From positions 873,982 through 937,981 of the forward strand of contig NZ_AQXU01000025.1 in assembly GCF_000376945.1 (NCBI RefSeq): DNA of 64,000 nucleotides, in the 5' to 3' direction. Below the pieces are notes generated by a model that had not been told where the DNA came from, made no database searches, and saw only the letters and a list, made by a program, of their open reading frames with translations. Source of the DNA: Leeia oryzae DSM 17879. Its GTDB lineage: Bacteria > Pseudomonadota > Gammaproteobacteria > Burkholderiales > Leeiaceae. Shown one piece after another: positions 1 through 11,588 of the stretch. Within the stretch, counting starts at the first letter, position 1. Each line of letters opens with the position of its first letter. A program made the position numbers and the translations under genes.

Positions 1-620
1 TGGAAATCGGCGCCGGCGACAAACCGATGCAGTTTGGCCCCGGTACCGATCTGGTCGGCGGGCTGGAACGCCTGATCCATGTGGAAGAACTGCTGCCGGA
101 AATCTGCACGCTGGACTGCGGCACGCTCAACTTTGGCGACGGCGACTTTATCTATGTCTCCACCCCGGCCCAGCTGCGGGCGGGTGCCAAGCGTATCCAG
201 GAGCTGGGCGTCAAGCCGGAGCTGGAAGTATTTGATACCGGCCACCTGTGGTTTGCCAAGCAGTTGCTGAAAGAAGGCCTGCTGGACGACGCGCCGCTGT
301 TTCAGCTGTGTCTGGGTATTCCGTGGGGCGCACCGGCCGACACCACCACCATGAAAGCCATGGTCGACAACCTGCCGGAGGGTGCGATGTGGGCCGGGTT
401 TGGCATTGGCCGCATGCAGATGCCGATGGTGGCGCAGGCCATCCTGCTGGGCGGCAACGTGCGCGTCGGGCTGGAAGACAACCTGTATCTGGACAAGGGC
501 GTGTTTGCCAGCAATGGTGCGCTGGTCGAGCGTGCCAACAACCTGATCCAGAACCTGGGTGCCCGTACCCTGACGCCGGAAGAAGGGCGCAAGAAACTGG
601 GCCTGAAAAAACGCGGCTGA
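1..620 (+). CDS. Beta-keto acid cleavage enzyme (BKACE/DUF849 family), C-terminal part
   Basis: The reading frame is open from the left edge, so the start lies outside the window and only about 205 C-terminal residues are seen. The visible part has the BKACE pattern: an [14 protein letters not shown] stretch, then [16 protein letters not shown] and a glycine-rich [12 protein letters not shown] segment near the cofactor end of the TIM barrel. BKACE enzymes transfer an acyl group from a beta-keto acid to acetyl-CoA, releasing acetoacetate and a new CoA ester. The next genes are carnitine dehydrogenase and a thioesterase, so the likely substrate is 3-dehydrocarnitine, giving betainyl-CoA plus acetoacetate. 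The family is clear; the substrate is inferred from context. Confidence 0.88.
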   Translation, partial: EIGAGDKPMQFGPGTDLVGGLERLIHVEELLPEICTLDCGTLNFGDGDFIYVSTPAQLRAGAKRIQELGVKPELEVFDTGHLWFAKQLLKEGLLDDAPLFQLCLGIPWGAPADTTTMKAMVDNLPEGAMWAGFGIGRMQMPMVAQAILLGGNVRVGLEDNLYLDKGVFASNGALVERANNLIQNLGARTLTPEEGRKKLGLKKRG

Positions 621-648
621 TCCACCCTTTACGTCACAGGAATACATC

Positions 649-1611
649 ATGGCTTTGATCAAAGAAGTAAAAACATTTGCCGCCCTCGGGGTCGGCGTGA
701 TCGGGGCGGGCTGGATTGCCCGCGCACTGGCACACGGGCTGGATGTCAACGCCTGGGACCCGGCCCCCGGGGCCGAAGCGCAGCTGCGCGCCAGTGTGGC
801 CAACGCCTGGCCAGCACTGGAACGGGTCGGATTGGCACCGGGTGCTTCGCAAGACCGGCTGCGCTTCATGGACACCATCGAGGCCTGCGTGGCAGATGCC
901 GATTTTATCCAGGAAAGCGCACCGGAACGGCTGGAGCTGAAACTGGCCCTGCACGCCAGCATCAGTGCGGCGGCCAAACCGGAGGCCATCATTGCCTCGT
1001 CCACCTCCGGCCTGCTGCCGTCCGAGTTCTACGCCTCGGCCACCCATCCGCAGCGCTGCGTGGTGGGCCACCCATTCAACCCGGTATACCTGCTGCCGCT
1101 GGTAGAAGTTTTGGGCGGTCAAGAGACCAGCCCGGAGGCCATCGAGACGGCGATGCACATTTACACGCAGTTGGGCATGAAGCCGCTGCGGGTGCGCAAG
1201 GAAGTCCCCGGCTTTATTGCCGACCGGCTGCTGGAAGCCCTGTGGCGCGAGGCACTGCATCTGGTCAACGATGGTGTCGCCACCACCGGCGAGATCGATG
1301 ACGCCATCCGTTATGGCGCCGGTATCCGCTGGGCCTTCATGGGCACGTTCCAGATCTATACCCTGGCGGGTGGAGACGCTGGCATGCGCCACTTCATGCA
1401 CCAGTTCGGCCCGGCCCTGAAGTTGCCGTGGACCAAGCTGGAAGCGCCGGAACTGACCGACGAGCTGATCGAAAAAGTGGTTGCCGGTACCAGCGAACAA
1501 ATGAACGGCCACAGTATCAAGGCCATGGAGCGCTACCGCAACGATTGCATCATCAACGTGCTGGATGCCATCGAAAAAACCAAGCAGCAGCACGGACTGG
1601 CAGGAGCCTGA
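649..1611 (+). CDS. lcdH: L-carnitine 3-dehydrogenase
   Basis: A 320-residue NAD-dependent 3-hydroxyacyl-CoA-dehydrogenase-fold protein that should oxidise L-carnitine to 3-dehydrocarnitine in the cytoplasm. An N-terminal Rossmann motif ([15 protein letters not shown], about residues 13-27) is followed by the family's [14 protein letters not shown] segment and a C-terminal helical domain starting near [10 protein letters not shown]. Length fits carnitine dehydrogenases, which lack the longer fatty-acid-oxidation fusion. It sits 28 bases after the BKACE gene and 4 bases before the thioesterase, the order known for carnitine catabolism (cdhA-type genes in Pseudomonas). A plain 3-hydroxybutyryl-CoA dehydrogenase is the alternative, made unlikely by the neighbours. 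Confidence 0.88.
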   Translation: MALIKEVKTFAALGVGVIGAGWIARALAHGLDVNAWDPAPGAEAQLRASVANAWPALERVGLAPGASQDRLRFMDTIEACVADADFIQESAPERLELKLALHASISAAAKPEAIIASSTSGLLPSEFYASATHPQRCVVGHPFNPVYLLPLVEVLGGQETSPEAIETAMHIYTQLGMKPLRVRKEVPGFIADRLLEALWREALHLVNDGVATTGEIDDAIRYGAGIRWAFMGTFQIYTLAGGDAGMRHFMHQFGPALKLPWTKLEAPELTDELIEKVVAGTSEQMNGHSIKAMERYRNDCIINVLDAIEKTKQQHGLAGA

Positions 1612-1615
1612 CGCC

Positions 1616-2089
1616 ATGACCACCCCCGTTTGCGTGTTCCAGTGCACCGTCCCAGTGGAGTGGACCGACTATAACGGCCACATGCGCGATGCCTACTATG
1701 GCCTGGCCTGCAGCTTGGCAACCGACGCCCTGATGGACCAGACCGGACTGGACGCCGCCAGCCGCGAGGCGCATCACGTGTCGCTGTACACGCTGGAATC
1801 GCACCTGTTGTTCTTGCAGGAGGTCAAGGTGAATAGCCAGCTGACCGTGCAGGTACACGTGCTGGACCTGGACCACAAGCGGGTGCACCTGTGCATGGAG
1901 CTCTACCGGGACGACCAGACGCTGGTCGCGGTCTCGGAACAGATGCTGGCTCATATCGACACCGCCGCCGGCAAAACCGCGCCGTTCCTGCCGGACACCC
2001 ACGCGCAACTGGCGCGGGCGCTGGCCAACCGGGATGCGCTTAACAGTGCCGACTGGCTTGGCCACCAGATTCGCATTCCCAGAAAATAA
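1616..2089 (+). CDS. Hotdog thioesterase, probable betainyl-CoA thioesterase
   Basis: A 157-residue single hotdog-domain protein of the 4-hydroxybenzoyl-CoA thioesterase type. The N-terminal WTDYNGHM motif (about residues 16-23) holds the expected catalytic aspartate. The ATG at 1616 is preferred because AGGAG lies shortly upstream and the gap to the dehydrogenase stop is only 4 bases; a longer in-frame start at 1565 would overlap that gene. Within this operon it would hydrolyse betainyl-CoA to glycine betaine and CoA after the BKACE step. Thioesterases of this kind accompany carnitine dehydrogenase in Pseudomonas and rhizobia and are sometimes fused to it; here they are separate. Substrate is inferred from gene order. 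Confidence 0.82.
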   Translation: MTTPVCVFQCTVPVEWTDYNGHMRDAYYGLACSLATDALMDQTGLDAASREAHHVSLYTLESHLLFLQEVKVNSQLTVQVHVLDLDHKRVHLCMELYRDDQTLVAVSEQMLAHIDTAAGKTAPFLPDTHAQLARALANRDALNSADWLGHQIRIPRK

Positions 2090-2103
2090 GACCGGATACG
2101 TTC

Positions 2104-4080
<1,977 letters not shown>

Positions 4081-4083
4081 TCG

Positions 4084-5055
4084 GTGGATCATCCCTACAC
4101 GGCTGTGAGTGCCATGGCGCAACAGGCGATCCATTTCTTGCTGCTACCCGAGTTTTCGATGATGGGCCTGTTGTCCGCCATCGAACCGCTACGGGTGGCC
4201 AACCGTTTCCGGCCGGAGAGTTATCACTGGCACCTGCTGAGCCAGAACGGCGACTCCGTCACTGCCAGCAACGGCATGTCGATTGCCGTCGATGGCGACT
4301 TGCAGCAGGCAGCCAACGCCGACATGTTGTTTGTGGTGGCCGGGTTTAATCCGCTCGCAACCAGCAGCGACCCCCTGAAACATGCGCTAAAGACCCTGCA
4401 CAAGCAGCAGGCGTTGCTGGGCGGCATTGATACCGGCTGTTTTCTCCTTGCCGACGCCGGCCTGCTGGACGGACACCGCTTTACCCTGCACTGGGAAGCC
4501 ATCTCCGCCTTCGAAGAACGCTACCCGGCGCTAACCCCGACACAAGAATTGTATGAGATTGACGAATGCCGCATGAGTTCGGCAGGCGGCACCGCCTCGA
4601 TCGACATGATGCTGGAGCTGATCCGCCGCCAGCACGGCGATGCGCTGGCGATGCAGGTATCAGAACAGTTTGTATTGGGACGGATACGCGACAAGAGCGA
4701 CCACCAGCGCATGCAGGTGGCGGCCCGTTATGAGATTCACAACAAGAAACTGATTCAGGTGATCAGCGCCATGGAGCGCAACCTGGAGGCACCGCTCACG
4801 GTAGACGAACTGGCTGACCTGGCCTGTGTGACCCGGCGGCAGCTGGAACGGCTGTTCAAGTCACTGCTAAAGACCACGCCCAGCCTGTTTTACCTCAACC
4901 TGCGACTGGAACGCGCCCGTCAGTTGCTGCGGCAAACCGGGCTCGGGGTGATGGAAGTTTGCGTCGCCTGCGGGTTTGAATCGGCCACCTATTTTGCCCG
5001 GGCCTACCGTCACCGCTTTGGCACCAGCCCCAGCAGCGACCGCACCAACACCTGA
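4084..5055 (+). CDS. GATase1-like AraC-family regulator (CdhR-like)
   Basis: A 323-residue transcription factor with an N-terminal DJ-1/PfpI-like glutamine-amidotransferase fold (about residues 12-190; HFLLLPEFSMMG start and an IDTGCFLLADAGLL nucleophile-elbow-like segment) and a C-terminal AraC DNA-binding domain (about 215-315; TRRQLERLFKSLLKTTPS and ACGFESATYFARAYRHRFG). Regulators of this architecture (CdhR, GbdR, SouR) sense carnitine, glycine betaine and sarcosine in Pseudomonas. Being last in the carnitine operon, it is most simply the carnitine-responsive activator. GTG at 4084 gives this length; ATG at 4114 is an equally possible start because the related regulator at 24.6 kb begins at about that point. 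No strong ribosome site decides between them. Confidence 0.82.
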   Translation: MDHPYTAVSAMAQQAIHFLLLPEFSMMGLLSAIEPLRVANRFRPESYHWHLLSQNGDSVTASNGMSIAVDGDLQQAANADMLFVVAGFNPLATSSDPLKHALKTLHKQQALLGGIDTGCFLLADAGLLDGHRFTLHWEAISAFEERYPALTPTQELYEIDECRMSSAGGTASIDMMLELIRRQHGDALAMQVSEQFVLGRIRDKSDHQRMQVAARYEIHNKKLIQVISAMERNLEAPLTVDELADLACVTRRQLERLFKSLLKTTPSLFYLNLRLERARQLLRQTGLGVMEVCVACGFESATYFARAYRHRFGTSPSSDRTNT

Positions 5056-5089
5056 TGCCATCGCTCGCTGGCTTGCACGTTGACCGGCC

Positions 5090-7294
5090 TCAGGCGGCGC
5101 TGTACATGGCCTCGCTAAAGGTAAACAGGCTGGAGAACTCGCTGAGGAAGGTTTCCAGCTTGTCCGCCGTTAGCGGCCGGCTGAAATAGAAGCCCTGCAT
5201 TTCGTCACACCCGAGCTTGATCAGGGTTTCCAGCTGTTCGGCGTTCTCGATACCTTCTACCAGCACCCGCAAGTCAAAGCTGCGGGCAATGCCCATGATC
5301 GCCAGAATGATGGCGGTGGAATCCTGGCTGCCCCCGGTCAGGTCACGCACAAACGACTGGTCGATCTTGATGCTGCTGATCGAGAAGCGGCGCAGGTAGT
5401 TCAGCGACGAATAGCGGGTACCAAAATCATCAATGGAAATCTGGATGCCGGCGCGGCGCAGCTGGCGAACCTTGGTGATGATGCTTTCCGCATCCTTCAT
5501 CAGCAGGTTTTCGGTAATCTCGATCTCGACCGCATCCTTGGGAATGTCAAACTGCGCCAGCGGGTTCATTACCCGGTCAAACAGGTCGCTGCGCTCGAAT
5601 TCGCGTGGCGACAGGTTGATGCCCAGCTTCAGGCTGGTAAAGCCCTTGCGGCGCAAGCGCTGCAACTGGCCGAGGCCTTCCTGCATCACCCAGTCGCTGA
5701 TGCCGACAATCAGGCCGCTTTCTTCGGCCATCGGAATAAACGCATCCGGGCTGATCATGCCGTGCTTGGGATGACGCCAGCGAATCAGCGCCTCGATGCC
5801 AATCACACGCCGCTGCGACAGGCTGACCTGCGGCTGGTAGTGCAGCTCGAACTGGTTGCCTTCCTGGATGGCCTGGTGCAGGTCGTTCTCCAGTGAAATC
5901 CGCTCGGCGTGCGCTGTATTCATGGACGGCAGGTATTGCACATAGCCGTTTTTGCCCTGCGACTTGGTCTGGTACATGGCAATGTCGGCGCTACGGATCA
6001 GCGCTTCCGGCGTATCGCCGTCTTCCGGGAACATCGCAATGCCGATACTGGCCGTGGCCAGAAAATCGCAGCCGGCTACCTTGAACGGGCGTCGCAGTTC
6101 CGCCAGCACCTTCTGGGCAATCACCGCCACGTCGCCCTGGCAGGACACGTCCGGCAGCAGAATGGTAAATTCGTCGCCGCCCTGGCGCGCCAGCGTATCG
6201 CCAGAGCGCAGGCAACCCAGTACCCGCTCGGCAAACTCTTTCAGGAACCGGTCGCCTTCCTGATGGCCATAGCTGTCGTTGATCAGCTTGAAGCGATCAA
6301 TGTCCAGGAACATCACCCCCAGCTGCTCGTCCCGCCGCTTGGCCTGGGTAATCGCCAGCCCGAGCCGGTCCATGAACAGCGTGCGGTTGGGCAGCGAGGT
6401 CAGCAGGTCATGAAACGCCTGGAAGATGATCATTTCTTCGGCGCGCTTGCGTTCGGTAATGTCGCGCGCCACGCCGGAGGTACCGACATAGTGGGGCGCG
6501 TGATGGTCCTGTTCCGAGTACACGCCTTGTGAACTCAGGATGGTCACGATCATGCGGTTGTCAAAGTGCCGCACGTCCTGCTGCTTGCCTTTGAGCCGCA
6601 CTTCAAAATTGCTGGTGGCCCGCTCGCCGACACGCCGCTCGTTAAAGGCGTATTGCACCCGTTCGCGATCTTCGTCGTACAGCACTGTCGAGTAATGCAG
6701 CCCGATCAGTTCATTCGGGTCATACCCCAGCAGCGTTTCAAAGCGCCGGTTCACAAAAATGAAGTTGCCTTCTTTGTCGAGCGTGTAGATCAGGTCGGGC
6801 GACTGGTCCACCAGAAAGCGGTGCAGCCGCTCGGACTGCTCCAGCCGGGCGGTCATCAGTGCGTGTTCTTTTTCCAGCCGGCGGTGCCGCAAGGCCTTGT
6901 CGACGGTGCGGATCATCTGGTCCGGATCGCCGTGCTTGCGAATAAATTCGAAGGCCCCCTGGCGCAGTGCATGAATGGCCGAGTCGATCGACTCGTCGGC
7001 ACTGAAGACGATCACAGAGGTGGAAATATGGTTGGCCACCAGCCAGTCCATGACCTCCATACCGGTAATGTCCGGCAGCTTCAGGTCCAGCACCACCACG
7101 TCGATTTCACGCGTACCGAGGAATTGCAGCGCCTCCTGGCCAGTGGCCGCTTCATCAATCTGCCGCCCCTCGCCGGCCAGCAGCTCGCGGTAGGCACTGC
7201 GAAAGCGCGGTTCGTCATCCACCAGCAAAATGCGCTGGACGTCCGGGTAATCTACAATCGTCGCTAATGTATGAAAGCTCGGGATGGCATTCAT
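5090..7294 (-). CDS. Response regulator with PAS, GGDEF and EAL domains
   Basis: A 734-residue cyclic-di-GMP signalling protein. Order: REC domain (about 20-140; VDDEPR acidic pocket, phosphoacceptor D70 in VVVLDLKLP), a PAS domain with PAC motif (about 155-285), GGDEF (about 300-460) and EAL (about 470-720). The diguanylate cyclase signature RQGGDEF is intact, and an RSGD inhibitory-site motif lies five residues before it. The phosphodiesterase part keeps EALIRWRHP, EITENLL, DDFGTRYSSL and IKIDQSF, so both activities look possible. Its ATG follows directly on the TAA of the upstream kinase gene (TAAATG) with GGAGG six bases before it, so the two are translationally coupled and probably partners. 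Confidence 0.9.
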   Translation of the reverse strand: MNAIPSFHTLATIVDYPDVQRILLVDDEPRFRSAYRELLAGEGRQIDEAATGQEALQFLGTREIDVVVLDLKLPDITGMEVMDWLVANHISTSVIVFSADESIDSAIHALRQGAFEFIRKHGDPDQMIRTVDKALRHRRLEKEHALMTARLEQSERLHRFLVDQSPDLIYTLDKEGNFIFVNRRFETLLGYDPNELIGLHYSTVLYDEDRERVQYAFNERRVGERATSNFEVRLKGKQQDVRHFDNRMIVTILSSQGVYSEQDHHAPHYVGTSGVARDITERKRAEEMIIFQAFHDLLTSLPNRTLFMDRLGLAITQAKRRDEQLGVMFLDIDRFKLINDSYGHQEGDRFLKEFAERVLGCLRSGDTLARQGGDEFTILLPDVSCQGDVAVIAQKVLAELRRPFKVAGCDFLATASIGIAMFPEDGDTPEALIRSADIAMYQTKSQGKNGYVQYLPSMNTAHAERISLENDLHQAIQEGNQFELHYQPQVSLSQRRVIGIEALIRWRHPKHGMISPDAFIPMAEESGLIVGISDWVMQEGLGQLQRLRRKGFTSLKLGINLSPREFERSDLFDRVMNPLAQFDIPKDAVEIEITENLLMKDAESIITKVRQLRRAGIQISIDDFGTRYSSLNYLRRFSISSIKIDQSFVRDLTGGSQDSTAIILAIMGIARSFDLRVLVEGIENAEQLETLIKLGCDEMQGFYFSRPLTADKLETFLSEFSSLFTFSEAMYSAA

Positions 7295-9511
7295 TTATTC
7301 CTCCGACCCTGATTTCGTGACCGGCAACGGGGCAAGATCGCCTCGCGGGCTGGCTGTAGTGGCTAATGCGGGAATGAATCTCGGAATCAACAACTGGATG
7401 GTCGTACCTTTGCCAGCCTGGCTATGGCAACTGATCTGGATACCCTGGCGGCGTGACAGTTCGCCGACAATCGACAACCCCATGCCGCGCGCGCCAGCCC
7501 CGGCGGCTTCCAGCGGCCGGTGAATCGAGCGGATGGCGGCTTCCGGCATGCCCGGCCCGGTATCTTCCATGCTGATCTGGGCATAGTCCTGCCCGTTATA
7601 GTTGACCTGATCAATCAGGGTAATCTTGATTTTCTGCCCGGCGCTGAGTGCCTCGGAGGTGTTTTTCCACAGGTTCACCAGAATCTGCTTCAGGCTGTTG
7701 CGCTCGCACTTCACTGGTAGCGGCGTGGCCGGCAAGACCGTGTCGATCTGGATCGATTTTTCCTTGAACAGCGCCTCGCTGTAGAGCGCCAGCAGCTCGC
7801 GCACCAGCCCGGTCATGTCCACGCCGCCGGTAGGGGCCTCGCCCGCCGGGATTTCGCTCATACGGCTGACAATGCTGGATACCCGGCTGATTTCTTCATT
7901 CAGGATGCCCAGCTCGTTGCGGACTTCGCTCTCTTCCGGCAACTTGCGGTCGAGGATTTTCAGGTAACTCTTGATGATGCCCAGCGGGTTGCCCGCTTCA
8001 TGCACAATGCGTCTGGCCTGACGGCTAAAGCGCCCGGTGACTTCTTCATCCACCTCATGGCGGAAATCCTGCACCTGCTGGAACGCCGCCAGACTGGCCC
8101 CGGCAATCTTGCCGAAATTGCTCAACCAGCCTTGCTGTCGCTGCAGGCGCTGATAATGCGCCTGGTTAAGGCCGCACACCATCACCCCTTGCACCTGGTC
8201 ACGCGCCAGCATCGGGATCACCAGCAGCCCCTCGCTGCCCAGCGCACGTGCAAACTGCACGTCCAGCAGCGATTTGCCGGATTCCGGCGCATCAAACGAG
8301 CTATAGATCTGCCGCGAGACCGCCGCGGCGGCCATCAGGGAGCGCCGGGCTTCCTGCGGAATCTCGATCTGCTGGAATACTGCGGGTTGTCCTTCCACAC
8401 CTTGGCCGGACAATGGACCGCCAGGTGTTTTGCAGCGCAAGAACGCCAGCTTGCCGATATCAAACAGGATGCGGGCCGATTCGCGAATGGCCAGCATCAC
8501 TTCCGTATCCGAATGCAGTTCCAGCATGTCTTGCTGCAGCGGCTGCATGACCGCTTTGCCAGCCACCATGGCCGAGAGAGCTTCCTGTGCCGTTTCGGCC
8601 GACGGCGTATGGTCCGGAAAGGCCGCCACGTCCAGTTTGGCCCAGGCGCGTAATTTGTACAGTACGTCCGGCAGCGGCAGGCCCAGCGCTTCACCGAGCT
8701 TGTGGGTTCTGGCCACCGCTTGCTCGCGCAGATGGGTCAGCGCCTCTGCGCTGGTCTCGCCAAACAGTTGCTGGTACTGTGCCAGCAATTGCGGCGAGGT
8801 TTCATCATCAAAACTCAGGGCATGGGCAAACCACACCAGCCGCGGCAGCATGCCGGCGGTCTCGATGTCTTCCGGCAAGGCATGATGGAACAGGATGGCG
8901 TCGGCCATGCCGGCATCCAGCTGCCATTTGTCGACCATCCAGGCACCGGCCTCGCCGTGATGCACGCCAAACCCGGCCGTCTCTTCGGCGGTCAGCAGGC
9001 TTTCATACGGGCAGGTCGACACCAGCTGGGCGTATGGTGCTCCCAGGGCAGACAACAGGATCAGTTCGCCCACATCGTGCATCAATCCGGCCAGATAGGC
9101 CTCGTCCGGACGACGATAACCCACCACTTCCGCCAGCTGGCGCGATAGTTCAGCCACCAGCAGCGAATGCGCCCAGAAAAGCACCAGGTCTTTGGACTGC
9201 ACCCCGTCCTGACGCTCAAACAGGCTTTGTACCGACAGGCAGGTCGCGATCGAGCGGATCATCCGCGTACCGAGGCTGGTCAGGCAGCTCTCCAGGCTTT
9301 GCAGCTCTGTGCCGCGCCGCAGCGCAGGGGAGTTGGCCGCCGTCAGGACCCGTGTGACCAGACCGGCGTCCTGTCCGACCAGTGCCGCCAGCTCATCCAT
9401 GGTGATCTGTTCGTTATCGACCATCTGCATCAGCTTGATCAGCACCTGCGGCGGCGACGGTACCTTGCCGGCCTCGATGATATGCTCGATGGCTTCGGGC
9501 AATTTATACAT
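7295..9511 (-). CDS. HDOD-domain sensor histidine kinase
   Basis: A 738-residue hybrid of an N-terminal HDOD domain (about 1-210; VPSPPQVLIKLMQMVDNEQ and LAGLMHDVGELILL) with a C-terminal histidine kinase. A central region of about 340-490 looks GAF-like. The kinase has an H-box HEAGNPLGIIKSYL, an N-box region LVNLWKNTSEAL and G-boxes EDTGPGMPEAA and GLSIVGELSRRQG. There are no obvious membrane segments, so it should be cytoplasmic. The ATG at 9511 is chosen because GGAG lies seven bases upstream; an upstream in-frame start has no such site. It is transcribed just ahead of the REC-GGDEF-EAL gene, which it probably phosphorylates. Confidence 0.86.
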   Translation of the reverse strand: MYKLPEAIEHIIEAGKVPSPPQVLIKLMQMVDNEQITMDELAALVGQDAGLVTRVLTAANSPALRRGTELQSLESCLTSLGTRMIRSIATCLSVQSLFERQDGVQSKDLVLFWAHSLLVAELSRQLAEVVGYRRPDEAYLAGLMHDVGELILLSALGAPYAQLVSTCPYESLLTAEETAGFGVHHGEAGAWMVDKWQLDAGMADAILFHHALPEDIETAGMLPRLVWFAHALSFDDETSPQLLAQYQQLFGETSAEALTHLREQAVARTHKLGEALGLPLPDVLYKLRAWAKLDVAAFPDHTPSAETAQEALSAMVAGKAVMQPLQQDMLELHSDTEVMLAIRESARILFDIGKLAFLRCKTPGGPLSGQGVEGQPAVFQQIEIPQEARRSLMAAAAVSRQIYSSFDAPESGKSLLDVQFARALGSEGLLVIPMLARDQVQGVMVCGLNQAHYQRLQRQQGWLSNFGKIAGASLAAFQQVQDFRHEVDEEVTGRFSRQARRIVHEAGNPLGIIKSYLKILDRKLPEESEVRNELGILNEEISRVSSIVSRMSEIPAGEAPTGGVDMTGLVRELLALYSEALFKEKSIQIDTVLPATPLPVKCERNSLKQILVNLWKNTSEALSAGQKIKITLIDQVNYNGQDYAQISMEDTGPGMPEAAIRSIHRPLEAAGAGARGMGLSIVGELSRRQGIQISCHSQAGKGTTIQLLIPRFIPALATTASPRGDLAPLPVTKSGSEE

Positions 9512-10185
9512 GGCCGTTCTCCGGCAGGCGGCACACCACGTCATGGCAGGCCGTCTGTGGCGCCCATGGCCAATGCACGCCGCCAGGCTTTGCCCGGCTA
9601 ACGCATCCGCTCATGTATCCTGACGTCCTGTCCAACATCGCCTGTCACCTCTTGCCTGTAAGCACTGCCTGCCAGCCGGCTCATTCGTCCGCGGCCCGGC
9701 AGCGCACTGCATACTACTATGCGGCCATATGTGCTTCAATATTGCGCATGAGTATCTGCCGCAATTCAGCATTGCACCAGTACCGCTTGTCCGGCAAATG
9801 GCGCTCCGCCAATTCCGGAAATGGTTTATTTACCTGGCCAATGCATCTACCGCCAATACAATAATCCTGTAAGCAGCTGTTTATTCAGCCATTTATTTAT
9901 GGCGTATATTGGCTTCATTATAGACAGCATAAACATACGTGTTGCACATTTCTTATACATTACATTCAAAGTATCTGGCAACCGGATGAATTTTATTGGT
10001 TTTTTAACAACACTATCACATGCTTCAATTACCAATATATGCCTTTGTTATATTGATATGTACTATAAATATGATGTACATATCCACTGACCATTAAGAG
10101 TAATTCCCCGCTTTTACGCAGCACGTAATACGCCTATTCCTGCATTTATCGACATCTTTTCAGTATTCTTTAACCCAATAAGAAA
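9512..10185. other. Long AT-rich non-coding gap
   Basis: Nearly 700 bases without a convincing gene. The left 150 bases are GC-rich and should hold the promoter of the HDOD kinase operon. From about 9840 onward the composition turns markedly AT-rich compared with the flanks. An 89-codon open frame on the plus strand (9821-10090) has no ribosome site, poor codon choice for this genome and no recognisable motif, so it is not called. The shift in composition suggests an old insertion or a decayed gene, but nothing identifiable remains. Confidence 0.6.
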
Positions 10186-10220
10186 AGCCGGCTTTATCAG
10201 TGATAAAACCGGCTAAAAAA
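10186..10220. terminator. Bidirectional rho-independent terminator
   Basis: AGCCGG (10186-10191) pairs with CCGGCT (10209-10214), and the stem continues inward as TTTATCA/TGATAAA with one mismatch. It is flanked by AAAA on the left and AAAAAA on the right, so on the minus strand the hairpin is followed by TTTTCTT. It lies about 70 bases downstream of the binding-protein gene that ends at 10284. Confidence 0.75.
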
Positions 10221-10221
10221 T

Positions 10222-10247
10222 CCTTCATTTATTCAGCTGAATGAAGG
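10222..10247. other. Second hairpin downstream of the binding-protein gene
   Basis: CCTTCATT (10222-10229) and AATGAAGG (10240-10247) form a perfect 8-bp stem around a loop that itself contains the palindrome TTCAGCTGAA. On the minus strand it precedes the stronger terminator by a few bases, so it may be the first arm of a tandem terminator or an mRNA 3'-end stabiliser. Confidence 0.5.
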
Positions 10248-10283
10248 GCCCCATCCTGTTACATCAAAATGATCGCTGCATCC

Positions 10284-11432
10284 CTACTTGCCCTCTGGCA
10301 AGGCCACAATCTGGCCGTTTTTGAACGTATACACCGTAATCGGTGAGTTCTTTAAATCCCGTTTGTTATCAAACTGATAATCACCGGCCACCCCCTGATG
10401 AGACAGGAACGCCAAGGCATCACGATAATGTTCCGGCTCGACCGAATTGGCTTTCTGCATGGCTTTGGCAATCAGGTTCAGGCCATCAAACATTGAGGCA
10501 CTGTAGGTGAGCGGTTCAATGCCGAATTTCTTCTTGAAATCGGCCTGAAATGCCCGGCCCGCTTTGCTCTGCTCCAGCACCGGCCCGCCTTGCGGACAAT
10601 ACACGTGACCATCGACAGAGGCACCGCCCAGCTTCGCCAGCTCTTCATTGCAAATGGCATCGCCGCCCAGCAAATAGGCATCCATGCCCAGTTGTTTCAT
10701 TTGCGCCCGCATGGGTCCCGCCTGGGTGTAGTACCCGCCGTAGAAAATCCCGTCCGGCTTCGAGGCCTTGATCCGGCTCAGAATGGCACTGAAATCGGTC
10801 GCTTTGTCCGTGGTAAACTCGCGGGCAATAATCTTGATTCCGTTGGCTTTGGCGGCTTTCTCAAACTCGTCGGCCACCCCTTGGCCATAGGCCGTGCGGT
10901 CATCAATGACGGCAAACTGCTTGAGCTTCAGGCTCCTGGCAGCAAAGGTGCCCATTTTTGTACCCAGCTGGGTGTCGCTGGCAGAAATGCGGAAAATGTA
11001 CGGGAACCCCTGCTGGGTAATCTTCGGATTGGAGGCCACGGTCGCCATCACGATCCCGGCCTCGTTAAACAGTCGGGATATCGGCAGCGCCACCCCCGAG
11101 TTGTAAGGCCCCAGTACGGCTTTGACTTTGCTGTCAATCAGACGCTGGGCCACCGTCATGCCGGTTCGGGCATCGGCCGCATCGTCTTCGGACACCAGTT
11201 CAAAACGGATGCGTTTGCCAGCCACCATCACCCCCGAGGCATTCAAACGCTCCAGCGCCAGTTTGAAGCCGTATTCATCATCCTTGCCCAGTGCCGCCTG
11301 CTGCCCGGACAACGGGCCGGTCAGACCAATCTTGACGACTTGTTCGTCAGTTGCCCGCGCCAGCATTGGCAACATGGCCAGTATCAGGCCCGCAGGCAGC
11401 AAATGACGTACGGTATTGTTTTTCCACATCAT
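10284..11432 (-). CDS. LivJ-type ABC transporter substrate-binding protein
   Basis: A periplasmic binding protein of the branched-chain amino-acid (type I) family, about 382 residues. After a signal peptide (HLLPAGLILAMLPMLARA) the mature part starts VKIGLTGPLSGQQAALGKDDEYG, typical of LivJ/LivK. Further signatures are VLGPYNSGVALPISRLFNEAGI and DGLNLIAKAM near the end. Two adjacent ATGs (11432 and 11429) follow GAGGAG; the second has the better spacing. No permease or ATPase gene is next to it, so it is an orphan that must borrow a Liv-type transporter elsewhere. It follows the ureohydrolase gene on the same strand after a 127-base gap; LivJ-type proteins can bind urea, amides or amino acids, so the ligand is open. 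Confidence 0.86.
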   Translation of the reverse strand: MMWKNNTVRHLLPAGLILAMLPMLARATDEQVVKIGLTGPLSGQQAALGKDDEYGFKLALERLNASGVMVAGKRIRFELVSEDDAADARTGMTVAQRLIDSKVKAVLGPYNSGVALPISRLFNEAGIVMATVASNPKITQQGFPYIFRISASDTQLGTKMGTFAARSLKLKQFAVIDDRTAYGQGVADEFEKAAKANGIKIIAREFTTDKATDFSAILSRIKASKPDGIFYGGYYTQAGPMRAQMKQLGMDAYLLGGDAICNEELAKLGGASVDGHVYCPQGGPVLEQSKAGRAFQADFKKKFGIEPLTYSASMFDGLNLIAKAMQKANSVEPEHYRDALAFLSHQGVAGDYQFDNKRDLKNSPITVYTFKNGQIVALPEGK

Positions 11433-11588
11433 GACTCTCCTCAAAGAATAATGCTTGGGCAATGCCCAATGGCAAGACGGTTAAATCGGTGAATGCCTCG
11501 CAACCAGATGATGATGCGGGAGCCAGATTTGCCACACCTGCCGATTCACGGGCTCCCGCATGAACCGACAGTCAATGCCAATCCGGCC

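Noticed and set aside
9821-10090. 89-codon plus-strand open frame in the AT-rich gap
   Set aside because: No ribosome site, unusual codon use, no signal or family motif; open by chance in AT-rich DNA.
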